Numbered from the stretch's first letter, positions 16,336 through 25,154 are shown. The stretch is 64,000 nucleotides of DNA from Streptomyces sp. Tue6028 (GCF_002300165.1 NZ_MLCE01000023.1:248001-312000), one strand, 5' to 3'. Program-made: numbers and translations. Notes: generated by a model from the letters alone, not told the origin.

Positions 16336-18756
16336 GTGACGGCATTGGCACGGTGGTGCTATCGGCACCGGCTGGTGGTCCTGTTGTTGTGGCTGGGGGG
16401 ACTGTTCGGACTGGGCTTCGCGGCGTCCACCGCGGGCACGGACTACGCGAATGTCTTCTCCCTTCCGAACACGGACTCCAAGCGCGCGTACGACCTGATG
16501 GAGAAGGCCTTCCCGGACAGCGCGGGAGACACCGACACGGTGGTGTGGAAGGTCGACGAGGGGACGGTCCGGGACCAGGACGTCCGGTCCCGTATCCAGC
16601 CCGCACTGGACGACATCGGCAGGATGAAGGGAGTCGGAGGGGTCGCGGGGCCGTACTCCGGCGCGCAGGGCGCGGCGCAGATCAGCTCGGACGGGAAGAT
16701 CGCCTACGCGCAGATCACCTTCGCCGAGCAGGCCAACGCCGTACCGAAGGAGCTCGTGCAGGATGTCCTCGACACCGCACAGGGAGCCGAACGCGGAGGT
16801 CTTCAGGTCGAGTTGGGTGGGCAGGCGATCCAGCGGGTGCAGGAGCCGCCCACCGGGCTCGCCGAGATGATCGGCATCCTGGCCGCGGCCGTCGTGCTGT
16901 TCCTCGCGTTCGGCTCGCTGTTCGCGATGCTCCTGCCGATCGGCGTCGCGATCTTCGGCGTCGGCACCGGCCTGTTCTCCACCCAGCTGATCAGCCACGT
17001 CACCGACGTGCCCGACCTCGCCCCGCTGCTCGCCACCCTGATCGGGCTCGGTGTCGGCATCGATTACGCGCTGTTCATCGTCACCCGGCACCGGCGCGGC
17101 ATCCTGCGCGGCGCGGACCCGGAGGAGTCCGCGGTCACCGCCCTCAACACCTCGGGGCGGGCCGTGCTGTTCGCGGGCGGCACCGTGTGCATCGCACTCG
17201 CCGGGATGCTCGTCACCAATCTCCGCTTCCTGGACGGTGTCGTCATCGGCACCTCGCTCACCGTCGTCTTCAGCGTGCTCGCCGCGGTCACCCTGCTGCC
17301 CGCGCTCCTCGGCGTGCTCGGCACCCGGGTGCTCAGCCGCCGTCAGCGGCGCAAACTCGCCGCGACGGGGCCCGAGCCGGAGCGCACGAGCGGCGCGGCG
17401 GCCCGCTGGTCGCAGACCGTGCAGCGGCGCCCCCGCACGATCGCCGTCCTGGCCGTGGCCATCATGGCCGTGCTCGCGCTGCCGGTCCTCGGCCTGCGGC
17501 TCGGCGCCACCGACCAGGGCAACGACGACGCGTCGACGACGACCCGGAAGGCGTACGACCTGCTCGCCGAGGGCTTCGGCCCCGGCTTCAACGGCCCCTT
17601 GCAGGTGGTGGCGTCCAGCGGGGACACGGACACGCTGGTCAAGGACATCCGGGCGACCGACGGGGTCGCCAGGGCCGCCGCGCTGCCTCCCGCGAACGGC
17701 GTGACGGTCATCCAGGTGGTGCCCAGGTCCTCGCCGCAGTCGGAGCGGACCGACGAGCTCATCGACACGCTGCGGGACCGGGTGATCCCGGAGGCGGGGG
17801 CCCAGGCCCATGTGGGCGGGGTGACGGCCGTCTCCAAGGACTTCGCGACCATCACCGGCGACCGGCTGCCGTACTTCGTGGCCACGATCATCGGCCTCGG
17901 CTTCCTGCTCCTGCTGGTCGCCTTCCGCTCCCTCGTGGTGCCGCTGACGGCGGCGCTGATGAACCTGATCGCGGCCGCCGCGTCCTTCGGCGTCCTGGTG
18001 GCGATCTTCCAGTGGGGCTGGGGGCTGGAGCTGCTCGGCCTCGGCAAGGAGGGGCCGATCAACGCCTTCCTGCCGGTCATCATGCTGTCGCTGCTCTTCG
18101 GCCTGTCCATGGACTACCAGGTGTTCCTGGTGAGCCGGATGCACGAGGAGTGGGTGCATACGAAGGACAACGCGCGCGCCGTGCGCGTCGGCCTCGCGGA
18201 GACCAGCCGCGTCATCAACTCCGCCGCCCTGATCATGGTCTGTGTGTTCCTGGCCTTCGTGCTGAGCGGCGACTCGGGCGCGGCGATGGCGGGGGTGGGC
18301 CTGGCCGCGGCCGTCGCCCTCGACGCCTTCATCCTGCGTACGGCGCTGGTGCCGGCGGCGATGCATCTGCTCGGCAACGCCAACTGGTGGCTGCCCGCGG
18401 GGCTGGACAAGCGGCTGCCGCACCTGGCGGTGGAGCCGGCGGAGGAACTGCCCGAGCCCACCGCCTCCGTGGCGGCGGGCAGCGCGTCGGTGGTGCACGG
18501 CTTCGTCCGCGACGCGGAGGGTGCGGCGGTCGACGGCGCGGTCCTCACACTGCTGTCCAAGGGCGGACGCCAGCTGGACCGGGTGACGTCACTGGCGGAC
18601 GGTTCGTACATCGTCTCGGTACCGGCCCCGGGTACGTATCTGCTCTCGGCGACCGCTCCGTCGTACGGGGCGCGGGCGCACCACGTGGTGGTGTCCGACG
18701 AACCGCTCGTGCACGACGTGGAACTGCTGCAGGGGGAGGTGGACGCGGTCAACTGA
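16336..18756 (+). CDS. MMPL/RND-family exporter with C-terminal carboxypeptidase-regulatory-like domain
   Basis: An 806-residue transporter with the duplicated MMPL layout: a helix, an extracellular domain, then six helices, in two copies. Proton-relay motifs GIDYALF and SMDYQVFL are in the two halves. Such proteins export lipids, polyketides or toxic compounds using the proton gradient. The last about 85 residues form a predicted beta-sandwich of the carboxypeptidase-regulatory type (VVHGFVRDAEGAAVDGAVLTLL through GSYIVSVPAPGTYLLSA), which normal MMPL proteins lack. The GTG start has AAGGAG eight bases upstream. It is divergent from the two-component genes. Confidence 0.9.
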   Translation: MTALARWCYRHRLVVLLLWLGGLFGLGFAASTAGTDYANVFSLPNTDSKRAYDLMEKAFPDSAGDTDTVVWKVDEGTVRDQDVRSRIQPALDDIGRMKGVGGVAGPYSGAQGAAQISSDGKIAYAQITFAEQANAVPKELVQDVLDTAQGAERGGLQVELGGQAIQRVQEPPTGLAEMIGILAAAVVLFLAFGSLFAMLLPIGVAIFGVGTGLFSTQLISHVTDVPDLAPLLATLIGLGVGIDYALFIVTRHRRGILRGADPEESAVTALNTSGRAVLFAGGTVCIALAGMLVTNLRFLDGVVIGTSLTVVFSVLAAVTLLPALLGVLGTRVLSRRQRRKLAATGPEPERTSGAAARWSQTVQRRPRTIAVLAVAIMAVLALPVLGLRLGATDQGNDDASTTTRKAYDLLAEGFGPGFNGPLQVVASSGDTDTLVKDIRATDGVARAAALPPANGVTVIQVVPRSSPQSERTDELIDTLRDRVIPEAGAQAHVGGVTAVSKDFATITGDRLPYFVATIIGLGFLLLLVAFRSLVVPLTAALMNLIAAAASFGVLVAIFQWGWGLELLGLGKEGPINAFLPVIMLSLLFGLSMDYQVFLVSRMHEEWVHTKDNARAVRVGLAETSRVINSAALIMVCVFLAFVLSGDSGAAMAGVGLAAAVALDAFILRTALVPAAMHLLGNANWWLPAGLDKRLPHLAVEPAEELPEPTASVAAGSASVVHGFVRDAEGAAVDGAVLTLLSKGGRQLDRVTSLADGSYIVSVPAPGTYLLSATAPSYGARAHHVVVSDEPLVHDVELLQGEVDAVN

Positions 18757-18775
18757 ACGGCCGCGGTACCTGACG

Positions 18776-18825
18776 GCGACCGGGCCCGTGCCCGTGCCCC
18801 CTGCTGCGGGCACGGGCCCGGTCGC
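18776..18825. terminator. 18-bp perfect hairpin shared by convergent genes
   Basis: Two perfect 18-base arms (GCGACCGGGCCCGTGCCC and its complement) with a 14-base loop lie between the MMPL stop and the TetR stop. The right arm runs to the first base of the minus-strand stop codon. It probably ends transcription in both directions. Confidence 0.8.
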
Positions 18826-19589
18826 TAGCCCTTCTTCTTCGGCTTCGACGGGTCGGGCAGCGCCTTGGTCATGCCGGGCAGGAAGTCCGTGAACAGCTCG
18901 TGCACCTCGAGGACGAGCGGCCGCAGGACGCGGAAGCGGGCCAGGGAGACTCCGCGCGCGGTGAGGCGGGCGCCCCGCTCGGCGAGCCGGTAGCTGCGCT
19001 CACGTCCTTCCGTGCGGTCGAACACCCAGTACAGGACGAGTCCCATCTGGGAGAGCCACAGCAACTCGGGCAGCACGTCCCGCAGTTCCTCCGGCACCTT
19101 CGTCTTCGCCCCGGCGAGCACTTCCCGGTGGACGCTGATGGCCTCCACGCGCGCGTGCTCCGACTCCGGGGAGAAGGGGCTGAGCGGGCTGTCCGGGTCG
19201 GCCGCGTTCTTGAAGAACTGCACCGCGAACTCGTGGTACGGGGTCGCGATGTCCAGCCAGGCCTTCAGCACGCCGCCGATCCGGGCCTCCAGGTCCTTCT
19301 CGCGGTCCAGCACCTCCCGCACCGCCACCTGGTGCTCGGCCGCGATCCGGTCGTAGAAGCCCTGGATCAGGTGTTCCTTGCCGTCGAAGTAGTAGTACGC
19401 GTTCCCGACGGAGACCCCGGCCTCCTTCGCGATGGCCCGCATGGTCGTCTTGTCGTAGCCCCGCTCCTGGAACAGGCGCATCGCCGTCTCCAGGATCAGG
19501 GCGCGGGTCTGCTCGCTCTTCGCGGGGCTCTTGGCGGACCCCTTCTCAGGGCTCTCGTCGGGACCGGGGCGGTCTGTTGGTGCTGGCAC
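18825..19589 (-). CDS. TetR-family regulator, last gene of a self-controlled operon
   Basis: A 254-residue repressor. The N-terminal helix-turn-helix is typical (TRALILETAMRLFQERGYDKTTMRAIAKEAGVSVGNAYYYF, about residues 28-68), followed by a large helical ligand domain and a Lys-rich end. The GTG start is chosen because it lies eleven bases after the stop of the DUF393 gene and the upstream reading is low-complexity. Third gene of a minus-strand operon whose promoter carries two TTGAAC palindromes, the likely binding sites. The ligand is unknown. Confidence 0.88.
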   Translation of the reverse strand: MPAPTDRPGPDESPEKGSAKSPAKSEQTRALILETAMRLFQERGYDKTTMRAIAKEAGVSVGNAYYYFDGKEHLIQGFYDRIAAEHQVAVREVLDREKDLEARIGGVLKAWLDIATPYHEFAVQFFKNAADPDSPLSPFSPESEHARVEAISVHREVLAGAKTKVPEELRDVLPELLWLSQMGLVLYWVFDRTEGRERSYRLAERGARLTARGVSLARFRVLRPLVLEVHELFTDFLPGMTKALPDPSKPKKKG

Positions 19590-19599
19590 GGGGACGAGC

Positions 19600-20178
19600 C
19601 TAACGAGTGGGCCCCGTGGAGCAGGCCCCGCTGTCGCAGGCGGGCGGCTCGTACCTCCACCCCGAGCCCGGGTCGTAACGCCATCCGTCGCCCCAGTGGT
19701 AGGCGCCGCCGCCCCACTGGCCGCGGTCGGGGGAGCCGGTCCACTGCCCGTTGTCGGGGGAGCCGGCCCACTGACCGTTCGCGTGGGCCCCGCGCCACTT
19801 CGCGGCGGCGAGGACCGCACCCTTCGCCAGCCGGGAGCCGGCCGGTGTGCTCAGCCGGTGCGCGAGCGGCCGGTGCTCGCGCAGCGCCCAGAGGGTCACG
19901 ATCCAGGCGGCGGGTCCCTTGTAGACCTGTCCGCCGTCCCCGACGACGGTGATCTCGCCGAGGGTCGCCGCGTGATCGAGTTCCGGGAAGCGCTGCCGGG
20001 CCTCGTCCGACGCCGCCGGGACGAACCGGAGGGGGACCAGGCAGGGCTGGCGCGCCAGCCAGTCGCGGAGGAAGCCGCACAGCGGGCACTGCGCGTCGTA
20101 GAGGACGGTGAGCCCGAGGACCGGGACGCGCGCGGCGTCCCGGTCCCCGGTGGCGGCGGCGCCGGCCATCGGGGTCAC
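19600..20178 (-). CDS. DUF393 thiol-disulfide-like protein with YDxxCPLC motif
   Basis: A 192-residue protein of the DUF393 family, marked by LTVLYDAQCPLCGFLRDWL near the N-terminus, a thioredoxin-like CxxC arrangement. The C-terminal 60 residues hold three near-repeats around NGQWAGSPD / NGQWTGSPD / RGQWGGG and then a Trp/Tyr/Pro-rich end with CDSGAC. Family members are thought to act in redox chemistry, but no reaction is proven. The GTG start overlaps the stop of the upstream membrane gene (GTGA); an ATG nine bases further in is an alternative. It is co-transcribed with a TetR regulator. Confidence 0.8.
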   Translation of the reverse strand: MTPMAGAAATGDRDAARVPVLGLTVLYDAQCPLCGFLRDWLARQPCLVPLRFVPAASDEARQRFPELDHAATLGEITVVGDGGQVYKGPAAWIVTLWALREHRPLAHRLSTPAGSRLAKGAVLAAAKWRGAHANGQWAGSPDNGQWTGSPDRGQWGGGAYHWGDGWRYDPGSGWRYEPPACDSGACSTGPTR

Positions 20179-20582
20179 GCCCCGGCCGTCGGCGCGACCC
20201 AGCCGGTGGGCGCGACGGGCGGCAGCTGCTCCCGCTCCATCACGCCGCGGCGCCGGATCTTGTTCAGCACGTAGACGTTGCCCAGGTGCATGACCCCGAG
20301 GACGAGCAGGACGACGCCGAGCTTGGTCGAGAGGGCCTCGAAGACCTCCCGGGCGTTGCCGATCGTCTCGTCCTGGTTCAGGTAGAGCGCGACGAAGCCC
20401 AGGTTGACCAGGTAGAAGCCGACCACCAGCAGATGGTTGACGGCGTCGGCGAGCTTCTCGTTGCCGTGCAGCACGTCGGCCAGGAAGATCCGTCCGTTGC
20501 GGCTCAGGGTGCGTGCCACCCAGACGGTCAGCGCGATGCTGACCAGCAGGTAGATGACGTACGCGACGACTGTGAGGTCCAT
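20175..20582 (-). CDS. Small integral membrane protein, first gene of the TetR operon
   Basis: A 135-residue protein with three hydrophobic segments (about residues 5-24, 47-66 and 85-105) and a Pro-rich tail. I do not recognise the family. The ATG has AAGGGG ten bases upstream. It leads an operon with the DUF393 protein (4-base overlap) and the TetR regulator. Two palindromic operators lie in its promoter and leader, so it is probably the main inducible product; a membrane redox or transport role together with the CxxC protein is only a guess. Confidence 0.75.
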   Translation of the reverse strand: MDLTVVAYVIYLLVSIALTVWVARTLSRNGRIFLADVLHGNEKLADAVNHLLVVGFYLVNLGFVALYLNQDETIGNAREVFEALSTKLGVVLLVLGVMHLGNVYVLNKIRRRGVMEREQLPPVAPTGWVAPTAGA

Positions 20583-20596
20583 GTCCCCACCCCTTC

Positions 20597-20655
20597 TTGA
20601 ACGCGTTCAAAACGCTGTCGGGAATGAATGTAGACCTCCTTTTGAACATGTTCAA
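20597..20655 (-). promoter_or_regulatory. Sigma70-like promoter with two TetR-type palindromic operators
   Basis: On the minus strand TTGAAC (20650-20655) and TACATT (20627-20632) are separated by exactly 17 bases, a good vegetative promoter. One perfect 14-bp palindrome TTGAACATGTTCAA (20642-20655) covers the -35 box; a second, TTGAACGCGTTCAA (20597-20610), lies in the leader just before the ribosome site. The two share their 5-base arms TTGAA plus C/G and sit 45 bp apart centre to centre. The encoded TetR protein is the obvious candidate ligand. Confidence 0.82.
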
Positions 20656-20707
20656 GTCGAGAGGTGGGTGTGCGGTCCACATGTGCGGGGACTCCCGTGC
20701 GCCACCG

Positions 20708-21124
20708 CTACGTCCGTGCGGCGCGGGCCAGTTCGGGCCGCTTGTTGTAGTCCGTGAGGCCCACGACATTGCCCCAGGGGTCGGCGATCTCGACGGTCCA
20801 TCCGGTGGCGACGGGGAAGGGGGCGTCCAGCGGTCGGATCCCCGCCGCGGCGAGAGCGCTCGCCGCGGCGCGGGCGTCCCGGACCTCCAGCCACACCCGC
20901 GGCACGGCCCAGGGCGGCGGCCGGTGGCTCAGCCCCTCGTCCAGCCGCAGCAGCACGCCCGGCGTCTCGCCGCCCACCTTCAACGCGGCGATCCCGGCCT
21001 CGTCGAGCCGGAACGCCACCGGGAACCCGGCCAGCTCGTAGAAGCGGACCGCCTCGTCGAGGTTCCCGACGGGCAGCAGTACGTTGTCGATTCCGAGCAG
21101 TTCGTATGACACGTCATCTGACAT
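20708..21124 (-). CDS. VOC (glyoxalase/bleomycin-resistance fold) family protein
   Basis: A 138-residue single-domain protein of the vicinal-oxygen-chelate superfamily. The beta-alpha-beta-beta-beta pattern is visible: GIDNVLLPVGNLDEAVRFYE at the start and GWTVEIADPWGNVVGLTDYN near the end, where DPWGN is the common turn. Members include metal-dependent isomerases, dioxygenases and drug-binding proteins; the substrate cannot be predicted. It lies upstream of, but apparently outside, the TetR operon. Confidence 0.85.
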   Translation of the reverse strand: MSDDVSYELLGIDNVLLPVGNLDEAVRFYELAGFPVAFRLDEAGIAALKVGGETPGVLLRLDEGLSHRPPPWAVPRVWLEVRDARAAASALAAAGIRPLDAPFPVATGWTVEIADPWGNVVGLTDYNKRPELARAART

Positions 21125-21251
21125 GTCCTCAGGTTAGGGATCTCGGCCGGCCGCAGAGCAGAGCCGACCGTGGGCCCGGCCCGCGATCACCCATTGGGAT
21201 GAGGGACTTCCGGCCCGTCCGTTGTCAGTGGCGTCTCGTACGGTCTTCGGC

Positions 21252-21644
21252 ATGGGAATGGTGACGTTCGTCGACGAGACGACGAGTGGGGGCCGGAGCG
21301 CCGGCTGGGGGGTCGAGATCGCCGAGGAGCGGCTCGCGGTGCGCGAGCTGATCCGGCGCAGGGTCTTCCAGGAGGTCGCCGAGTACAACGCGCGTGCGAC
21401 GGGGGTGTTCCAGGGACTGGTGCAGCCCGAGGACACCGAGCGCGTGCTGAACGGATACGCGTTGCGCACGCCCCGGCGGATAGACCCGCAGGCCCAGACG
21501 GACCTGGCCCTCGCGGCCTTCGCGGGGAACGGCTTCCTGGTGCTCGTCGGGGACCGGCAGCTGACCGACCTCGACGAGGAGGTCGACCTCGTCCTCGGCA
21601 CCGAGGTCACCTTCCTGAAGCTCGTCGCACTGGTGGGGGGCTGA
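21252..21644 (+). CDS. Hypothetical protein preceding the DUF4132 gene
   Basis: A 130-residue soluble protein I do not recognise. It has a charged helical middle (ERLAVRELIRRRVFQEVAEYNARA) and an acidic C-terminal stretch (LTDLDEEVDLVLGTEVTFLKLVALVGG). The start could be this ATG, another six bases on, or the following GTG; none has a strong ribosome site. Its stop is two bases from the start of the DUF4132 gene, so the two form a pair and probably work together. Confidence 0.7.
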   Translation: MGMVTFVDETTSGGRSAGWGVEIAEERLAVRELIRRRVFQEVAEYNARATGVFQGLVQPEDTERVLNGYALRTPRRIDPQAQTDLALAAFAGNGFLVLVGDRQLTDLDEEVDLVLGTEVTFLKLVALVGG

Positions 21645-21646
21645 CC

Positions 21647-24115
21647 ATGACCGGCACGCGGTCCTACGAACAGCGCATCCGCAACCGGATCGCCGAGGAC
21701 AACATGGGCAAGGTCGCCGACCTGGCCCTCAAGGCCGCCCTGGAGAACAAGGGCTACTGGGGCGGCGGCTGGGCGACGATGCTCGACCTGTTGCGCGAAC
21801 TGCCCGTCGAGCGGCGGACGGTCCTCGCCGACGCCCTGGTGGCGCGCTACCACTCGGTCGGGGAGGAGTCCGTCGCCAAGAGCAACGCGATGACGCTGAT
21901 CGGCATCCTCGCCAGAGACCTCCCCGGCGACCGGCTCGCCCCCGAACGTCTCAAGCAGCTCGACGAACTCGGCCGGCAGCACTCCTTCTGGTACGCGGCA
22001 CGGCTCGACGTCCTGGCCGAGGCGGAGCTGGCCGCCGGACGCCCCCTCGCCCCTGCCGTCGTCGCGGTCTTCCGCCGCACCGCCATGGACGCGTACCGCT
22101 CCCACGACCTGGGCGAGCTGGCGAAGAAGCTCACCGAACCGGTCCTCAACGTCGGGGAGGAGTGGGCCGAGACGGCCATCGAACACCTCTCCGGGCCCGA
22201 CGACCCCTGGCACGCACTGCTCACCCACGCCGTCTCCGCCACCGCCTCCAAGCCCAGCGCCACATGGGACAGGCGGGCCGCCGCGCTCATCGACGCCCTC
22301 GGCCCGGACCGCGTCCGCGACACCGCGCTGCCCTGGCTCGCCCTCGTCGGCCGCCCCCGGACCCTCCCGCTGGAGCGAAAGTCGTGGGAGGCGGACATCA
22401 ACAACGCGTACGACCCCTGGAACGCGAACGCGCTGCGCGGCCTCGCCTGGCTGCTCTCCCTCCTGCCCGCCCACCCCGACACCGCCAGGGCGCTCGGCAC
22501 GCTCGTCGAGACCTCCCTGAAGAAGGTCGCCGGACTCGGCCCGCGCAATCCGAAGGTCGCCAACGCCGGGGTCGTCGCCCTCGCACGCATCGACAGCGAG
22601 GCCGCGCTCGCCGAACTCGCCCGGCTCGCCACCCGGGTGACGTACAAGAACACGGCGAAGCTGCTCGACGGCGCCCTGGAGGCGCGGGCCGCGGCCCTCG
22701 GGTTGAGCCGGGAGGAGATCGAGGAACTGGCCGTCCCGGCGTACGGCCTCGACGAGGTCGGCAGGGCCGTGCACCGTTTCGGCGAGGCCACCGCGACGCT
22801 CGACGTCCTCGGCTCCCGGGCGGTGCTGAGCTGGCGCAACGCGGCGGGCAAGTCCGTGAAGGCGGTGCCCGCGACAGTGCGGCGCGACCACGCCGAGGAG
22901 CTCAAGGAGCTGAAGGCGGCGGTCAAGGACATCGACAGGATGCTGTCGGCGCAAGCGGAGCGTCTGGACCGGCAGTTCCTCGCCCGGCGCACCTGGGCGT
23001 ACGGCCCGTGGCGCGAGCGCTACCTCGACCATCCTCTGGTGGGCACGCTCGCCCGCCGTCTCCTGTGGACCGTCGACGGCACGCCCGCCGGGTTCGCGGA
23101 CGGCGAGCTGCGCACCCTCGCCGACGAGTCCGTGACCGAAGGCTCCGAAGTCGAACTCTGGCACCCCGTCGGCCGCGAGCCCGCCGAGGTCGTCGCCTGG
23201 CGGGACTGGCTGGAGCGGCACGAGATCACCCAGCCCTTCAAGCAGGCCCACCGCGAGGTGTACCTGCTCACGGACGCCGAGCGCACCACGGGCACCTACT
23301 CGAACCGTTTCGCGGCGCACATCCTGCGCCAGCACCAGTTCAACTCCCTCGCCGCGATCAGGGGCTGGCGCAACAAGCTCCGTCTGTGCGTCGACGACGA
23401 GGCGCCGCCCGCCTCACGCGACCTGCCCCAGTGGGGCCTGCGCGCCGAGTACTGGATCGAGGGCGACGGCGAGGAGTACGGCGAGGACACCACCGAGTCG
23501 GGCAGCTATCTGCGCCTGCGCACCGACCAGGTCCGCTTCTATCCGATCGACGCCCCGGAGAACTCGGCGCACTGCTGCGGCGGCGAGTACCGCATGTGGC
23601 TGCGGGACGGGCAGGAGCCGGTGGAACCCGTCCCGCTCACCGACATCCCGCCCCTCGTCCTGTCCGAAGTCCTGCGCGACGTCGACCTGTTCGTCGGCGT
23701 CGGGAGCGTCGGGAACGACCCGACCTGGCAGGACGGCGGCCCCGGAGGACGCTTCCGCGAGTACTGGACGACGTACGGCTTCGGCGAGCTGAACCAGAGC
23801 GCCGAGACCCGCCGCGCCCTCCTGGACCGTCTGGTCCCGCGCCTGGCGATAGCCGACCGCTGCACCCTGGAGGGCCGCTTCCTGCACGTCCGGGGCGAAC
23901 GCCACACGTACAAGATCCACCTGGGCTCGGGCAACATCCTCATGACCCCGAACGACCAGTACCTGTGTATCGTCCCCAAGTCCGCCCCGGGAGCCCCCCA
24001 GACCGGCTACCTCCCCTTCGAGGGCGACCGCATGCTGGGCGTGATCCTCAGCAAGGCGATCCTCCTGGCCGACGACACGGGGATCACGGATCCTTCGATC
24101 CTGAGTCAGTTGTGA
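21647..24115 (+). CDS. DUF4132 domain-containing protein (MolR/YehI-like)
   Basis: An 822-residue soluble protein. The N-terminal 450 residues are helical and repeat-like, rich in Ala and Leu (HEAT-like character), and the C-terminal part contains the DUF4132-type region (WRDWLERHEITQPFKQAHREVY ... FAAHILRQHQFN). Related E. coli proteins (YehI, MolR) lack a firm biochemical role. It is coupled to the small gene in front. A weak inverted repeat follows the stop. The call rests on recalled family features, not a search. Confidence 0.78.
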   Translation: MTGTRSYEQRIRNRIAEDNMGKVADLALKAALENKGYWGGGWATMLDLLRELPVERRTVLADALVARYHSVGEESVAKSNAMTLIGILARDLPGDRLAPERLKQLDELGRQHSFWYAARLDVLAEAELAAGRPLAPAVVAVFRRTAMDAYRSHDLGELAKKLTEPVLNVGEEWAETAIEHLSGPDDPWHALLTHAVSATASKPSATWDRRAAALIDALGPDRVRDTALPWLALVGRPRTLPLERKSWEADINNAYDPWNANALRGLAWLLSLLPAHPDTARALGTLVETSLKKVAGLGPRNPKVANAGVVALARIDSEAALAELARLATRVTYKNTAKLLDGALEARAAALGLSREEIEELAVPAYGLDEVGRAVHRFGEATATLDVLGSRAVLSWRNAAGKSVKAVPATVRRDHAEELKELKAAVKDIDRMLSAQAERLDRQFLARRTWAYGPWRERYLDHPLVGTLARRLLWTVDGTPAGFADGELRTLADESVTEGSEVELWHPVGREPAEVVAWRDWLERHEITQPFKQAHREVYLLTDAERTTGTYSNRFAAHILRQHQFNSLAAIRGWRNKLRLCVDDEAPPASRDLPQWGLRAEYWIEGDGEEYGEDTTESGSYLRLRTDQVRFYPIDAPENSAHCCGGEYRMWLRDGQEPVEPVPLTDIPPLVLSEVLRDVDLFVGVGSVGNDPTWQDGGPGGRFREYWTTYGFGELNQSAETRRALLDRLVPRLAIADRCTLEGRFLHVRGERHTYKIHLGSGNILMTPNDQYLCIVPKSAPGAPQTGYLPFEGDRMLGVILSKAILLADDTGITDPSILSQL

Positions 24116-24122
24116 CCGCCGG

Positions 24123-24153
24123 AGGCCGGCGTCCTCGGCAGGGAAGCCGGCCT
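24123..24153 (+). terminator. Possible terminator after the DUF4132 gene
   Basis: An 8-bp perfect repeat (AGGCCGGC) with a 15-base loop begins eight bases after the stop codon. It is short for this genome, so it is only a candidate. Confidence 0.35.
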
Positions 24154-24215
24154 TCCGGGAGGCCGAGGAGAGGTGTGAGCCGTAGAGCCCCATACTGAAG
24201 AGCGCTGAGGGGAGT

Positions 24216-25151
24216 ATGGGGAGGGCGGGCTTCGTGCGTCGGCTGCTGGCGGTGCAGTTCGCACCGTGCGCCTTGTTCGTGGCCGGTGTCGTCGCCCTCG
24301 TGCGTGCGCGCAGTTTCCATGGGCGTAGTGATTGGCACGGGGTCGTGCCGGAGCGTCCCGAAGAGGTTCTCGGCCTTGTTGCCGGAATCGTCCTCGGTGC
24401 GGCACTGCTCGGTCTGTTGCTGCGGCCGTTCCAGGTCCGGGCGGTCCGCGTGCTGGAGGGGTACTGGGACCGCTGGCCACTCACGGCGCCGCTCGCGGGC
24501 ATTCTCGTACGGATGCAGCGGCGACGCCGGAGGGTGCTGAGAGCGCGGGTGGACGCTACGCCGCGCGGCGACTCGGGTCGGCGGGTACAGGCCGACGCGT
24601 ATCGCCGTCTTGCCGCCTGGCCACCTCCCGAAGCCCTGTTGCCCACCGCGCTGGGAAACGCTCTGCGCGCGGGAGAACTGAGTGCCGGAGAACGGTACGG
24701 GCTGACGACGCTGAGTTCGTGGCCGCGCATCTATCTTCAGGTCTCGGACCGCATGGCTGCCGTACTGAGCTCCACCCGGGACGCTCTCGACAGTGCGGTC
24801 AACCTGTGCTGGTCGTTCCTGGCGCTCACCGGGGCGGGTGCGACGGCGATGTACGACGAGCCGTCCCACTGGTGGCTGTGCGGAGCGGGTCTGGTCCTGG
24901 TGGCGGTCGCCTACAAGGGGGCGGTGACCGCCGCGCAGGCGTACGCGGGTCTGATGCATGCCGCGTACGACCTGCACCGCTTCGATCTGCTGGAAGCGCT
25001 CCACTACCCGCTGCCCACGCGGGAGGACGAGGAGGACGTCTTCGCCGGGATCTCGGCCCTCTTCGCCGGTGCGGAGCGACCCGACATCCCCTACTCGCAC
25101 CAGGTGGAGCGGGACGGGGACGCGCGGGACGGGGACGGCGAACCCTTGTGA
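24216..25151 (+). CDS. Hypothetical membrane protein
   Basis: A 311-residue protein not recognised. It has hydrophobic segments near residues 8-28, 50-70, 195-215 and 218-236, with a positively charged cytoplasmic stretch between the pairs (RMQRRRRRVLRARVD) and an acidic C-terminal tail. GAGGGGAGT directly before the ATG is a good ribosome site. It faces two minus-strand genes that include another four-helix membrane protein with a similar two-plus-two layout. Codon use is less GC-biased than in neighbours, suggesting acquisition. Confidence 0.75.
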   Translation: MGRAGFVRRLLAVQFAPCALFVAGVVALVRARSFHGRSDWHGVVPERPEEVLGLVAGIVLGAALLGLLLRPFQVRAVRVLEGYWDRWPLTAPLAGILVRMQRRRRRVLRARVDATPRGDSGRRVQADAYRRLAAWPPPEALLPTALGNALRAGELSAGERYGLTTLSSWPRIYLQVSDRMAAVLSSTRDALDSAVNLCWSFLALTGAGATAMYDEPSHWWLCGAGLVLVAVAYKGAVTAAQAYAGLMHAAYDLHRFDLLEALHYPLPTREDEEDVFAGISALFAGAERPDIPYSHQVERDGDARDGDGEPL

Positions 25152-25154
25152 GGT

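Noticed and set aside
16048..18498. An 816-codon minus-strand frame opposite the MMPL gene
   Set aside because: The plus-strand protein has full MMPL motifs; the opposite frame is His/Arg/Asp-rich shadow sequence.
18776..18825. The 18-bp inverted repeat considered as a TetR operator
   Set aside because: It lies between two stop codons, far from any promoter, and does not resemble the TTGAAC palindromes of the TetR operon.
21134..23335. A 733-codon minus-strand frame opposite the DUF4132 gene
   Set aside because: No domain, no ribosome site, and composition typical of a shadow frame.
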